This document shows, piece by piece, positions 1 to 8,656 of a DNA stretch of 64,000 nt (its first letter is position 1; each line of letters opens with the position of its first letter). The notes beneath the pieces were generated by a model. It searched no databases. It worked only from the letters and a program-made list of their open reading frames with translations, and had not been told where the DNA came from. Source of the stretch: CANLDA01 sp964021645. GTDB lineage: Bacteria; Pseudomonadota; Alphaproteobacteria; Rhodobacterales; Rhodobacteraceae. The stretch is taken from contig CAXIAD010000003.1 of NCBI GenBank assembly GCA_964021645.1, positions 36,251-100,250 on the forward strand, read 5' to 3'. The translations under genes and the position numbers were made by a program.

Positions 1-576
1 CAGTTTACCAAATTCCAGCAATGGTGCAGACGCGTGCTCCGATGCCTTCAAAACGATTGTGTTGCCCGCGGCCAGTGCGGGCCCGATTTTTACGGCACTA
101 AGGAACATTTGCGAATTCCATGGAATTACCGCTGCAACGACCCCCAATGGCTCTCGGTCAGTGAAAACAAACATGTCGGGCTTGTCGATCGGTAAAGTTT
201 CGCCATGAACTTTGTCAGCAGCACCTGCGTAGAATTGCAAGAATTCAGCAATGTATTGGGCTTGCCACTTGGTTTCCTTAAACATCTTGCCAGTGTCACG
301 GGTTTCGATGCGGCCAATGTGTTCGGAGTTCTCAGACAAAAGGTCGGCGAGTTTGGATAAGTATTTCCCTCGTTGCGTTGCGGTCAACTGGCCCCATGGG
401 CCGTTTAGCGCGGCATCGGCAGCACGCACGGCTTTGTCTACATCTTCTGCTGTGGCTTCGGGAATGCGGCACCAAGGGTCTCCGGTAGAAGGATCAGTAC
501 ACTCAAAAGTGGCCTTACCACTCGACTGGACCCAAGCCCCATCAATTAGCATGTCATATGTGACGATAGTGTTCAT
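1..576 (-). CDS. aldehyde dehydrogenase, N-terminal 192 residues (cut by window edge)
   Basis: This is the N-terminal part of an NAD(P)-dependent aldehyde dehydrogenase; the frame is still open at base 1, so the catalytic cysteine lies outside the window. The visible part has the usual N-terminal pattern: LIDGAWV near residue 11, DPSTG near 28, and the conserved VIPWNSQ segment near residue 150 that carries the catalytic asparagine. The ATG at 574-576 overlaps the stop of the flavin reductase by one base (TGATG), so the two genes are probably translationally coupled. The pairing suggests oxidation of an aldehyde in a two-component monooxygenase pathway, possibly aromatic catabolism, but the substrate cannot be read from the sequence. 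Confidence 0.9.
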   Translation of the reverse strand, partial: MNTIVTYDMLIDGAWVQSSGKATFECTDPSTGDPWCRIPEATAEDVDKAVRAADAALNGPWGQLTATQRGKYLSKLADLLSENSEHIGRIETRDTGKMFKETKWQAQYIAEFLQFYAGAADKVHGETLPIDKPDMFVFTDREPLGVVAAVIPWNSQMFLSAVKIGPALAAGNTIVLKASEHASAPLLEFGKL

Positions 577-1100
577 CAATTTTGCTTTCCAAAATTTTGG
601 ACGGGTTTGGGCGTGACGCTGTGATAGGCACCATCAAGATAGGCCAAAGGCTCGATATCCCCGTTGTGCACTTTTTGAACGCGGCCAAATACCACAAGGT
701 GCGAGCCAGAGGTGACAATTTGGTCGACAATGCATGCAAAGACTGTTGCGCCAATAATCTCTGGAGGAATTCCGTTATCTCCTCGACACGCTACATCCAT
801 GAAACGATCGCTTACCAGTTTATCATGCGCGCCAGCAAAGCGATCGGCGATACCGTCAGCTTTCTCTGCTAAAACATTGACACAGAATGCCTGGTTTTCT
901 GAGACAGCGCCTGCGATGCGGCTATTTGCGCGCAAGCACACAAGAATTGTGGGTGGATCTGCAGATACCGATGAGAAGGCACTTACAGTTGCTCCAAGGC
1001 GTCCCGCCGAGCCATCAGTTGTTACAACGGTGACACATGCTGCGACGCGGCGCATCGCATTAATAAATTCATCGCGCGAAGTAGTGTGTTCAATGCCCAT
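576..1100 (-). CDS. flavin reductase (HpaC-like), small component of a two-component monooxygenase
   Basis: The 174-residue protein matches the flavin reductase-like domain over its whole length. It has the N-terminal MRRVAACVTVVTT and TVSAFSSVSADPP segments that bind FMN/FAD, and the GSHLVVFGRV segment near residue 133 that resembles the family's conserved H/G stretch. Such enzymes supply reduced flavin to a partner oxygenase. It is the first gene of a minus-strand unit that continues into an aldehyde dehydrogenase with a one-base overlap, and it is divergent from a LysR gene across 161 bp. The oxygenase partner is not in the window and may lie beyond base 1. Confidence 0.88.
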   Translation of the reverse strand: MGIEHTTSRDEFINAMRRVAACVTVVTTDGSAGRLGATVSAFSSVSADPPTILVCLRANSRIAGAVSENQAFCVNVLAEKADGIADRFAGAHDKLVSDRFMDVACRGDNGIPPEIIGATVFACIVDQIVTSGSHLVVFGRVQKVHNGDIEPLAYLDGAYHSVTPKPVQNFGKQN

Positions 1101-1261
1101 TCATCGCCCTCTATGCGGTCCTAGATGTTGTTGTTCCCAAGATTACAGAGAATAACGTATTTGAAAAACGAATAATTTTGCTGTATAAATGCAAAAAATA
1201 TGCACCATAATGTGGAGACGGCATTAGCCGGAACTTGATTTGAAGCGCTCGAGAGGCATTT

Positions 1262-2113
1262 ATGAACATTACCTCCCTCCAAACTCTAATTACGATTGTT
1301 GAAACTGGCAGTTTGGTAAGGGCGAGTGAAAAACTGAATGTTACTCAATCAACCGTGACCGCTCGGCTTAAAACCCTGGAGTTGGAACTGGGGCAGGTAT
1401 TATTGGTTCGCCAAAAGTCGGGCGTTTCTTTGACACCGTCAGGCACCAAAATGCTGCGCTATGCTCGTGTTATGACGGGCCTATGGCGACAAGCACAGCG
1501 TGAGGCGGGGCTGCCTTCCGGCTTGAAGTCGGTTTGTACATTGGGATGCCAACACGAGTTATGGCAAGGTCTTGGCAAAGAGCTCTTTTACACAATTGAT
1601 GAAGAACACCCTGAAATGGCTCTGACCCTCCATCAGGGAAATGATGTTGAGCTGGAGGAATGGCTGGCCGAGGGAATGGTGGACATAGTCTTAACGCTCG
1701 CTCCGATATCTAAGCGAAATCAAACAATCTATATATTACCAGAAGAAGAAATCGCGTTGTATTCTGATCGAGCAGAAACTCCGATCAAGGAAGATCCATC
1801 CTATATTTACGTTGACTACGGGGAGGATTACCGACGGTTTCACGCCGAGGCGTATTTTGATGCTGGTGTAGGGCGGGTCAACTTCGCATCTGCCACGTGC
1901 GCCCTTGAATATCTGATTGAACGAGGTGGTTCCGCCTACTTACCCCGCCACATTACTAAGCCTTATGTGAGTTCAGGTTGCTTGCATAAGCTTGCCGATG
2001 CCCCTGAATTTTTGCGCTCTCGGTACTTGGTTGGAAATGATTTAGTCACTGAAAACTGGCCTTGGTTTCAGTCCTTGATCGCCAATTTGCAGCAAAAAGG
2101 GCACCCGCAATGA
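1262..2113 (+). CDS. LysR-family transcriptional regulator
   Basis: The 283-residue protein has the LysR N-terminal winged helix (residues 1-60: LQTLITIVETGSLVRASEKL followed by VTQSTVTARLK) and a substrate-binding effector domain from about residue 88. The effector half is divergent, and the protein is slightly short for the family (usually 290-310). It faces the flavin reductase/aldehyde dehydrogenase unit, the classical arrangement for a LysR regulator controlling a divergent catabolic operon, so that unit is its likely target. The 161-bp spacer is AT-rich, but I could not identify a convincing T-N11-A box. The inducer is unknown. Confidence 0.9.
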   Translation: MNITSLQTLITIVETGSLVRASEKLNVTQSTVTARLKTLELELGQVLLVRQKSGVSLTPSGTKMLRYARVMTGLWRQAQREAGLPSGLKSVCTLGCQHELWQGLGKELFYTIDEEHPEMALTLHQGNDVELEEWLAEGMVDIVLTLAPISKRNQTIYILPEEEIALYSDRAETPIKEDPSYIYVDYGEDYRRFHAEAYFDAGVGRVNFASATCALEYLIERGGSAYLPRHITKPYVSSGCLHKLADAPEFLRSRYLVGNDLVTENWPWFQSLIANLQQKGHPQ

Positions 2114-2120
2114 GGTGCCC
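2094..2120 (-). terminator. rho-independent terminator of the barrel-protein gene
   Basis: GGGCACC (2099-2105) pairs with GGTGCCC (2114-2120) across an 8-nt loop. Read on the minus strand the hairpin is followed by five U residues (A-run 2094-2098). It lies 23 bp past the stop of the outer-membrane protein gene and overlaps the last codons and stop of the convergent LysR gene. Confidence 0.7.
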
Positions 2121-2143
2121 TAATCAATAGTTAGATAATGCAG

Positions 2144-2806
2144 TTAGAAACTGTAGCTAATGCCAAAGTTAACGGCGTTGGAAATGATCCTCGTTGATAA
2201 ATTGCCGCCGCCTTCCAACTCAACGTCATTGTCTGACCAAGTAAACTGGTATTCGGCAAAAAGCCCCAAATGATCGGTTAGTGCATAATTAGCACCTGCT
2301 CCAAGCTTTGCAGCCGGCCCTGTCAATTGATATCCATAGGTGTGTGCTCCGGTTGCGGCGACCCGGATGTCAACATGAGGGATAGCAACACCAACGCCAG
2401 CGCTGACGTAGGGTGTGAGTTTGCCACGCATCCATTGCCCCTTCCACCGGCGGTGCACATTCAACGTCAAAATGTTGTGCCCATCGGTGAACTCCAGACG
2501 ATTAAATCCTGCGCCGGCCATCTCGGCAGTGGGTGCGTAGGCTTTGGTGTGGGTGAGTTCGACACCATATCCCCAGTCACTATTGCGCCACCAGGTTGCG
2601 CGTGCCCCATAGTAAGGGGGAGGCTCAAATGAACGCCCCTCCCAGCCGATCAATGAATCAATTGCACCAATATCTGGATGTGATCCGGTAATCCTGCTGT
2701 GCGGGGAGGATTGTGAGCCAAGATAAAAACTTAGCTCCATTTCAGCTTTGGCTGGGCTGGCGAGAATCACCAAACCCGTAACCACCTTAAAAATCACGTT
2801 CCGCAT
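2144..2806 (-). CDS. outer-membrane beta-barrel protein, possible lipid A oxidase (LpxQ-like)
   Basis: The start chosen is ATG 2804-2806, because it gives a signal peptide (MRNVIFKVVTGLVILASPAKA) of ordinary length; a longer open frame upstream has no signal features. The 220-residue product has alternating beta-strand character and ends in ISYSF, a typical barrel C-terminus with terminal Phe. The ELSFYLGSQSSPHS and GWEGRSFEPPPYYG stretches resemble rhizobial lipid A oxidase LpxQ, which converts the proximal glucosamine to 2-aminogluconate. The length also fits LpxQ precursors (about 220 residues). I am confident of an outer-membrane barrel and only moderately of the enzymatic assignment. It is divergent from the cytochrome bc1 operon. 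Confidence 0.7.
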   Translation of the reverse strand: MRNVIFKVVTGLVILASPAKAEMELSFYLGSQSSPHSRITGSHPDIGAIDSLIGWEGRSFEPPPYYGARATWWRNSDWGYGVELTHTKAYAPTAEMAGAGFNRLEFTDGHNILTLNVHRRWKGQWMRGKLTPYVSAGVGVAIPHVDIRVAATGAHTYGYQLTGPAAKLGAGANYALTDHLGLFAEYQFTWSDNDVELEGGGNLSTRIISNAVNFGISYSF

Positions 2807-3028
2807 GTGTTTATGTCCTTGTTGTCCGCGTGTGGCGCGTTCAACGCCACCAATATACCCAGAAATGACGCGGCTCAAGCGCGACAGATGATCGCTCTCG
2901 TTCAATTGATGTACATTGCGTGCTAGACGGGTAGCAAAAGCTTCGCTAATTAGCGGCATGAAAGGCTGCGGGAAACCGTGGCCCGTCGTCGTACAGGCCA
3001 TCCTGGCCCAGAAATGGAGAACAACCTC

Positions 3029-3586
3029 GTGTCCCACGCAGAAGATCACGAAGGCACCCGGAGGGACTTCCTCTACTACGCCACGGCCGGCGCTGGTGCC
3101 GTGACAGCAGGTGCTGCAGTTTGGCCTTTGGTCAATCAGATGAATCCATCCGCCGATGTGCAGGCATTGTCATCAATCCGCGTTGATACCGCTGGTATCG
3201 AGCCTGGCACACAATTGACGGTTAAGTGGCTGGGTAAGCCCGTTTTCATTCGCCGCCGTACTCAGGATGAAATCGACGCCGCCCGCGCAGTTGCGCTGGG
3301 TGAGCTGATTGATCAAAATTCTGAAAATAAAAATAAACCCGATAGTGATGCTGCTGATGAAAATCGGACGCTTGATGAAGCGGGCGAGTGGCTGGTTATG
3401 ATCGGTGTTTGCACCCACTTAGGGTGTGTTCCTATCGGTGATGGCGCTGGTGATTTTGGTGGATGGTTCTGCCCTTGTCACGGCTCACACTACGACACAT
3501 CAGGCCGTATCCGCAAAGGCCCGGCTCCTGAAAATCTCCATGTTCCGGTTTCCCGTTTTGACGGCACCGAGTTGGTTCTAGGATAA
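3029..3586 (+). CDS. petA: ubiquinol-cytochrome c reductase Rieske iron-sulfur subunit
   Basis: This is the Rieske [2Fe-2S] subunit of the cytochrome bc1 complex. The GTG at 3029 is chosen as start because GGAGA lies about 8 bases upstream and it gives the N-terminus (V/M)SHAEDHEGTRRDF seen in Rhodobacter homologues; an ATG at 3014 has no ribosome-binding site. The 185 residues contain a Tat-like twin arginine (RRDF, residues 11-14), a membrane anchor (about 17-35), and the cluster-binding loops CTHLGC (128-133) and CPCHGSH (148-154). It is first in petABC, with 12 bp before petB. The spacer upstream is shared with a divergent barrel-protein gene. Confidence 0.97.
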   Translation: MSHAEDHEGTRRDFLYYATAGAGAVTAGAAVWPLVNQMNPSADVQALSSIRVDTAGIEPGTQLTVKWLGKPVFIRRRTQDEIDAARAVALGELIDQNSENKNKPDSDAADENRTLDEAGEWLVMIGVCTHLGCVPIGDGAGDFGGWFCPCHGSHYDTSGRIRKGPAPENLHVPVSRFDGTELVLG

Positions 3587-3598
3587 GGAAGCGCACAG

Positions 3599-4912
3599 AT
3601 GTCCGGAATTCCTCACGATCACTATGAGCCTAAATCAGGCGCTGCAAAGTGGCTACACACGCGATTGCCAATTATTGGTTTGCTCCATGGCACGCTGATG
3701 ATCCCAACTCCCAAAAACCTGAACTGGTGGTGGATTTGGGGCATTGTTTTGGCCTTTTGCCTCGCGCTGCAAATCGTAACAGGCATTGTTTTGGCAATGC
3801 ACTATACGCCGCATGTCGATCTGGCCTTTGCCTCAATCGAACACATCATGCGTAACGTAAATGGCGGTCATATGATTCGCTATATCCACATGAACGGCGC
3901 GTCTTTGTTCTTCTTTGCCGTGTATATTCATATTTTCCGCGGTCTTTTTTACGGGTCCTACAAAGCACCGCGTGAAATCACGTGGATCATTGGCATGTTG
4001 ATCTTCTTGCTGATGATGGGAACCGGCTTTATGGGCTATGTTCTGCCTTGGGGGCAAATGTCCTTCTGGGGTGCGACTGTTATCACAGGTTTGTTTGGCG
4101 CGATTCCGGTCATCGGAGAGCCTATCCAAACACTGCTGCTTGGCGGACCTGCCGTTGATAACGCGACGCTCAACCGCTTTTTCTCATTGCACTACCTGCT
4201 GCCATTTGTGATCGCTGCCCTTGTCGTAGTTCATATCTGGGCGTTCCACACAACTGGCAACAATAACCCAACGGGTGTTGATGTGCGCACTGACAGCAAA
4301 GAAAACGTCAAGAAAGATACATTGCCATTCTGGCCATACTTCGTGATCAAAGATTTGTTCGCGCTGTGCGTCGTTTTGGTTATCTTCTTTGCGGTTGTCG
4401 GCTTCATGCCAAACTACCTGGGTCACCCTGACAACTACATTGAGGCGAATGCTCTCGCGACACCTGCGCATATTGTTCCTGAATGGTATTTCTTGCCATT
4501 CTACGCAATCCTGCGTGCCTTCACGTCAGAAGTGTGGGTTGTGCAATTTGCTAGCTGGATCACTGGCGGCATTGTTGATGCAAAGTTCTTTGGTGTTCTG
4601 GCGATGTTTGGTTCAATCGCAATTATGGCCTTGGTGCCATGGTTAGATACCAGCCGTGTACGTTCTGGTCGCTTCCGCCCACAATTCAAATGGTGGTTCT
4701 ACCTTTTGATCGTGGATTTTGTGGCCCTGATGTGGTTGGGCGCACGCCCCGCAGAAGAACCTTATGCAACCTTCTCTTTGATAGGGTCTGCGTATTGGTT
4801 CGGTTACTTCCTAGTCATCCTGCCTATCTTGGGTGTGACTGAGAAGCCGCTGGCGACTCCTGCGACCATCGAAGAAGATTTCGATGCGCACTACAGCAAA
4901 CCTGCTGAATAA
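3599..4912 (+). CDS. petB: cytochrome b of the bc1 complex
   Basis: The 437-residue protein is full-length cytochrome b, the eight-helix integral membrane subunit that holds haems bL and bH and the Qo and Qi sites. The haem ligands are visible at His97, His111, His198 and His212, identical in number to the Rhodobacter protein, and the Qo-site PEWY motif is at residues 294-297. The Qo region MGYVLPWGQM is intact (about 145-154). It starts 12 bp after petA and ends 15 bp before petC. Nothing is unusual about it. Confidence 0.98.
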   Translation: MSGIPHDHYEPKSGAAKWLHTRLPIIGLLHGTLMIPTPKNLNWWWIWGIVLAFCLALQIVTGIVLAMHYTPHVDLAFASIEHIMRNVNGGHMIRYIHMNGASLFFFAVYIHIFRGLFYGSYKAPREITWIIGMLIFLLMMGTGFMGYVLPWGQMSFWGATVITGLFGAIPVIGEPIQTLLLGGPAVDNATLNRFFSLHYLLPFVIAALVVVHIWAFHTTGNNNPTGVDVRTDSKENVKKDTLPFWPYFVIKDLFALCVVLVIFFAVVGFMPNYLGHPDNYIEANALATPAHIVPEWYFLPFYAILRAFTSEVWVVQFASWITGGIVDAKFFGVLAMFGSIAIMALVPWLDTSRVRSGRFRPQFKWWFYLLIVDFVALMWLGARPAEEPYATFSLIGSAYWFGYFLVILPILGVTEKPLATPATIEEDFDAHYSKPAE

Positions 4913-4927
4913 GAAGGACAGAGGATA

Positions 4928-5719
4928 ATGCTTAAGAAACTCGCGATTACCGCGCTTGCTGCCCTGACCTTTACGGCAGGTGCTGCACTTGCAGCCGGCG
5001 ACGGTGGCAAAATTCACGATGTGGATTTTGTCTTCGAAGGCCCGTTTGGCAAGTTCGATCAGAACCAACTGCAACGTGGCCTGCAAATCTACACAGAGGT
5101 TTGCGCAGCATGTCATGGCCTAAGGTATGTGCCTTTGCGCACGTTGGGCGATGCAGGCGGGCCTCAGCTACCAGAAGATCAAGTTCGTGCATATGCTGCA
5201 CAGTTTGATATTTATGACGCGGCAAAGGACGAAGATGTCCCTCGTATTCCAGCCGACCCATTCCCAGGGTCCGCATTGGAAAATGCGCCAGATCTCAGCC
5301 TGATGGCAAAAGCACGCGCTGGCTTTCATGGACCTGAGGGCACGGGTATCAATCAGCTTGTCAAAGGTATGGGCGGACCCGAATATATCGTTGCTATCCT
5401 GACAAGTTATACTGGTGAAACCAAAGACGAAGCGGGCACAACCTATTACGAAAACACTGCCTTTCCTGGTGGTTGGATCGCAATGGCCCCTCCTCTCGAG
5501 GGCGAAGACGTCGAATTTGCGGATCAACACAGTAACGAACTGCACCATGAGTCAGAAGATATTGCGGCATTCCTGATGTGGACCGCAGAACCCAAGATGA
5601 TGGCCCGTAAGCAAGCTGGCTTTGTCGGGGTGCTGATGCTGACTCTTTTGTCTGTACTACTGTACCTCACAAACAAAAAACTCTGGGCACCTATTAAGGG
5701 CCGCAAAATCAACAGCTAA
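4928..5719 (+). CDS. petC: cytochrome c1 of the bc1 complex
   Basis: The 263-residue protein carries an N-terminal signal peptide (cleavage likely after ALA, residues 20-22), the c-type haem attachment site CAACH (59-63), a likely axial Met in GGWIAMAPPL (about 180), and a C-terminal membrane anchor (about 232-252) followed by a basic tail. It passes electrons from the Rieske centre to soluble or membrane cytochrome c. It is the last gene of petABC; a terminator lies 24 bp past the stop. Confidence 0.98.
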   Translation: MLKKLAITALAALTFTAGAALAAGDGGKIHDVDFVFEGPFGKFDQNQLQRGLQIYTEVCAACHGLRYVPLRTLGDAGGPQLPEDQVRAYAAQFDIYDAAKDEDVPRIPADPFPGSALENAPDLSLMAKARAGFHGPEGTGINQLVKGMGGPEYIVAILTSYTGETKDEAGTTYYENTAFPGGWIAMAPPLEGEDVEFADQHSNELHHESEDIAAFLMWTAEPKMMARKQAGFVGVLMLTLLSVLLYLTNKKLWAPIKGRKINS

Positions 5720-5742
5720 GTTTTATGATTGAAAAATTGAGA

Positions 5743-5777
5743 GGGCCTCGCCGGAAAAATCTGGCGGGGCCCTTTTT
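5743..5777 (+). terminator. rho-independent terminator of petABC
   Basis: GGGCCTCGCC (5743-5752) pairs with GGCGGGGCCC (5763-5772) with one G-U pair and a 10-nt loop, followed by TTTTT. It ends the bc1 operon. Confidence 0.9.
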
Positions 5778-5852
5778 GCTTTGTATCGGTGTGACAACTG
5801 TTAAACTACACGCAATTCAACGGTGTAAACCCGCACAAGTAGGATATTCTAT

Positions 5853-6860
5853 ATGAGCATCGGCTCCGAAAAAACCCTCATGCTGACAGTCATGCGAAAT
5901 GAGGGGCCGTATATCCTAGAATGGGTAGCGCATCATTTCTCGATTGGTTTTGATGATTTACTGATTTTTACGAACAATTGTACCGATAACACCGACCTCA
6001 TTCTCGATCGGCTTGAGGTGTTAATGCCTCACCGGATTAAGCATCAACCAAATCCAAAAGTTATGTTTCCAGACAAGGGTCTTTGGCACGTGATGGCGTT
6101 GCGGTATGCGGGCCAATTTGGACGGTGTCGGGCCGCGGATTGGCTGTATGTGACTGATGCAGACGAGTTTTTGATCCTAAAGCAAAAGCACAAAACACTT
6201 GATGACCTGATGGGGGAAATTGGTTCAACAGATGCTATTTCGTTCACGTCTGTAGCATTCAACAGTAATGGCCAAAAGGAACAAGGCTCTGGGCAGGTCA
6301 AAAAGCGGTTCACTCAGACGACCAAAGATCTAAAAGCTGCAAAAAACGAAGGGCGAGCATCAATTACTGCCGTAAAAACACTCTTCAGGAATTCGATTGA
6401 GGGGCCAAGACGACCACATCGACCCGTAACGTCCGAGTTTTCCACCACTGGAAAACGCTGGGTTAACGGTTCGGGTGACGCTATGCCCGCAGAATGGACC
6501 GATGCGCACAACAAGGGAATTGAGGCAAACGGCACACGCAAACACGCACAACTAAATCATTACATTATCAAAAGCGCGGCCGAGTTTCTTCTAAAGGTAG
6601 ACCGAGGTGATGCAGTTCACGCCGAGCGTTTGGGGAAATCTGCCAAGTATTGGAACCATGCAAACACGCAAGGCGATGTCGATAAAAGTGGAACAACGCA
6701 ATCCAGGGCGGCAAGGGCACTCTTTTCTGAGTTTCTTTCAGATCCAGTGCTGCGGGCATTACACGAGGAATCACTCGAGCTGCGCGAGCGGCGACTATCG
6801 GAAATTTTGAAAACAGAACAAGGCGACAACCTTGCGCGAGCGATTGGGTACTATGATTAA
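5853..6860 (+). CDS. glycosyltransferase, family 2 (PF13704 type)
   Basis: The 335-residue protein begins with the PF13704-type GT2 pattern: MRNEGPYILEWVAHH (residues 13-27), an NNCTDNT nucleotide-binding turn, and the YVTDADEFLIL stretch near residue 100 holding the metal-binding DxD. The C-terminal half has basic and aromatic patches shared with the minus-strand neighbour. It has no signal peptide or membrane helix, so it probably acts on the inner face of the membrane or in the cytoplasm on a surface glycan or lipid-linked acceptor. AGGA 9 bases before the ATG supports this start. It converges with the next gene, the two stops overlapping by 4 bases, and the two proteins are paralogous in their N-terminal halves. 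Confidence 0.85.
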   Translation: MSIGSEKTLMLTVMRNEGPYILEWVAHHFSIGFDDLLIFTNNCTDNTDLILDRLEVLMPHRIKHQPNPKVMFPDKGLWHVMALRYAGQFGRCRAADWLYVTDADEFLILKQKHKTLDDLMGEIGSTDAISFTSVAFNSNGQKEQGSGQVKKRFTQTTKDLKAAKNEGRASITAVKTLFRNSIEGPRRPHRPVTSEFSTTGKRWVNGSGDAMPAEWTDAHNKGIEANGTRKHAQLNHYIIKSAAEFLLKVDRGDAVHAERLGKSAKYWNHANTQGDVDKSGTTQSRAARALFSEFLSDPVLRALHEESLELRERRLSEILKTEQGDNLARAIGYYD

Positions 6861-8641
6861 GCTCTGTCTAAGATGATCGCTTCGGCAAGATTGATATCTT
6901 GGTTAATAGCAAATTCCTTGGGCAGGCATTTTTCTCCAGTAGTCAGCCAAAAATGTGCGGCTGACCCAATCAAAATGACGCGGCGAACCCCGTCAAGAGC
7001 CAACAGGGTTAGAGCTTTCCCGCCTAACTCTCTTTGACTAATGCGCAGCACAGTCGGTGCCACCACTGTCATCAGTTTGTTTACTTGATCAGCAGTTTCT
7101 GCGGCATCAGCGGCGATCAATGGCACTGGGTGCATTGCTAGCCGTGGACCGAAATCGAACTCGTTTCGCGTCACAATATCTTCCATTAGGTCTGAGCGCG
7201 ATTTGTGATCTTCTTGTGCAAGAACATTGATGCCAGGCAGTACTTGGCACGCTATCACTGAAAGAAATCCCACACCGGCACCCAGATCCATCAAGCGATC
7301 GTCGTTCTCAAGCGTACGCGCTGTGAAGCGCCCAAGGCGCCGTTGGTATTTTCCGCGTACAACCATATCCAATGTATTTTGGGCAAAAACCCTTACGTCG
7401 GCAGGTAGGAGAATTCCTTGATTTTCAACCCAATCCACGGCAGTTGTAACCGATACATCTATTTCGGGTACGAAACCGTCACCGCCTTCGTTGATATCGG
7501 CAAATTCCCCGCTGGGTTTTGAACGACGCTCATCGGCTGGCCGCGCGGCATTCTTCTTTTCAACGTCACTCATGAGCGCGGCAATTTTTTCCGGATCACG
7601 CGCTTTAGGTGGTTTGGCGGAAATTTGTGTGATTGGTACTTTGGAGGCTTCAAGTAGTCCGAACTTTAGTTCCTCATATGCGTCTGTTTTGCGATACTCA
7701 TCAAGGCGGGCTTCGACACGGTCAATTGCGTCGAAATGCAGCTTGTTCAACACCGGATCAGTAAGCAGTTCGTCCATGATAGCTTTGCGGCGTTCAATAT
7801 AGCGCAGAACCTTTTCATCGCGCACTTCGTTGCGATCCTGCAGTGACCAATAGTCGGAATTATATTTGTCTTTCTTATTGTTCACATTACCGCGAAATTT
7901 ACGGATCGCGTAGCTGTCAATCGACTTAACCGCATAGTGATTTAGTTGTGCCCATTGATATCCCACAGTACGCCGAATGGAGCGCCAACCGCGGAATTTG
8001 AAGTAATCTTCCATCGGCTGGCCGGAACCATTCAACCAGTTCACCGTATCGGGAAAATCTGTTTTCAGGTGCTTTGCCTTGATCGAAGGTCTGTGAATGC
8101 CAAGTTTCCAATAGTCAGGGTCGAACTTGAATAACGTCTTAACGCCCCAGCCCTTATTCCAAGTGGGGGGGGCAGCAAACAGATATTGTTCGGTGACTGG
8201 ATCGCGGCTCCAGTCAATGACGCCGCCTGACCCAAAGATACGCCAAGTGATCACAATGCCATTGGCGTCACCAGCGGCATCCAACATCGGATCTAGGGTG
8301 CCGTCTGCATAATTTATGCACAGAAATTCGTCAGCGTCGAACATAAGCACCCAATCAGCACTCGCAACAACTGGCTCGATCTGCGCGTGTTTCATCGCAG
8401 ATGGCTGGGGCTTTACGCCCTCAGGTATGTCATTACGGCGGTGATACCCTAGGCCTAGCTCTTCGAGCCGGATCAGCATGTCATCGGTGCCATCCGAACA
8501 ATCATTCGTATAGACGAGGATTTTGGTAAAGCCGACGGCAAGATGATGGGCGTACCATTCCAACAGAAATGGTGCCTCATCCTTCATCATCGAAATCGCC
8601 AAGAGGTTACCGTGGCGGCTTTTATGGGGTTTCAGCTTCAC
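6857..8641 (-). CDS. bifunctional glycosyltransferase (PF13704 type) / SAM-dependent methyltransferase fusion
   Basis: The 594-residue protein has two parts. Residues about 12-300 are a GT2 domain with MKDEAPFLLEWYAHH, the NDCSDGTDD turn and FDADEFLCI carrying the DxD metal site. After a charged, Ala/Pro/Lys-rich linker (about 340-390), residues about 395-594 form a Rossmann methyltransferase with the motif LMDLGAGVGFLSVIAC near residue 450. The arrangement suggests that one polypeptide adds a sugar and methylates it or its acceptor. It heads toward an overlapping convergent paralogue, and another glycosyltransferase starts 15 bp upstream on the same strand. The domain boundaries and substrate are inferred. 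Confidence 0.8.
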   Translation of the reverse strand: MKLKPHKSRHGNLLAISMMKDEAPFLLEWYAHHLAVGFTKILVYTNDCSDGTDDMLIRLEELGLGYHRRNDIPEGVKPQPSAMKHAQIEPVVASADWVLMFDADEFLCINYADGTLDPMLDAAGDANGIVITWRIFGSGGVIDWSRDPVTEQYLFAAPPTWNKGWGVKTLFKFDPDYWKLGIHRPSIKAKHLKTDFPDTVNWLNGSGQPMEDYFKFRGWRSIRRTVGYQWAQLNHYAVKSIDSYAIRKFRGNVNNKKDKYNSDYWSLQDRNEVRDEKVLRYIERRKAIMDELLTDPVLNKLHFDAIDRVEARLDEYRKTDAYEELKFGLLEASKVPITQISAKPPKARDPEKIAALMSDVEKKNAARPADERRSKPSGEFADINEGGDGFVPEIDVSVTTAVDWVENQGILLPADVRVFAQNTLDMVVRGKYQRRLGRFTARTLENDDRLMDLGAGVGFLSVIACQVLPGINVLAQEDHKSRSDLMEDIVTRNEFDFGPRLAMHPVPLIAADAAETADQVNKLMTVVAPTVLRISQRELGGKALTLLALDGVRRVILIGSAAHFWLTTGEKCLPKEFAINQDINLAEAIILDRA

Positions 8642-8656
8642 CGAAGCCTCACTTTT

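Noticed and set aside
1160..1215. LysR binding box (TGCA-N7-TGCA) between the LysR gene and the flavin reductase
   Set aside because: The half-sites are self-palindromic TGCA and the T-N11-A spacing is not met; too weak to annotate.
2807..3049. 81-residue N-terminal extension of the barrel protein
   Set aside because: The extension has no signal features and covers the petA promoter region; the internal ATG with a signal peptide is preferred.
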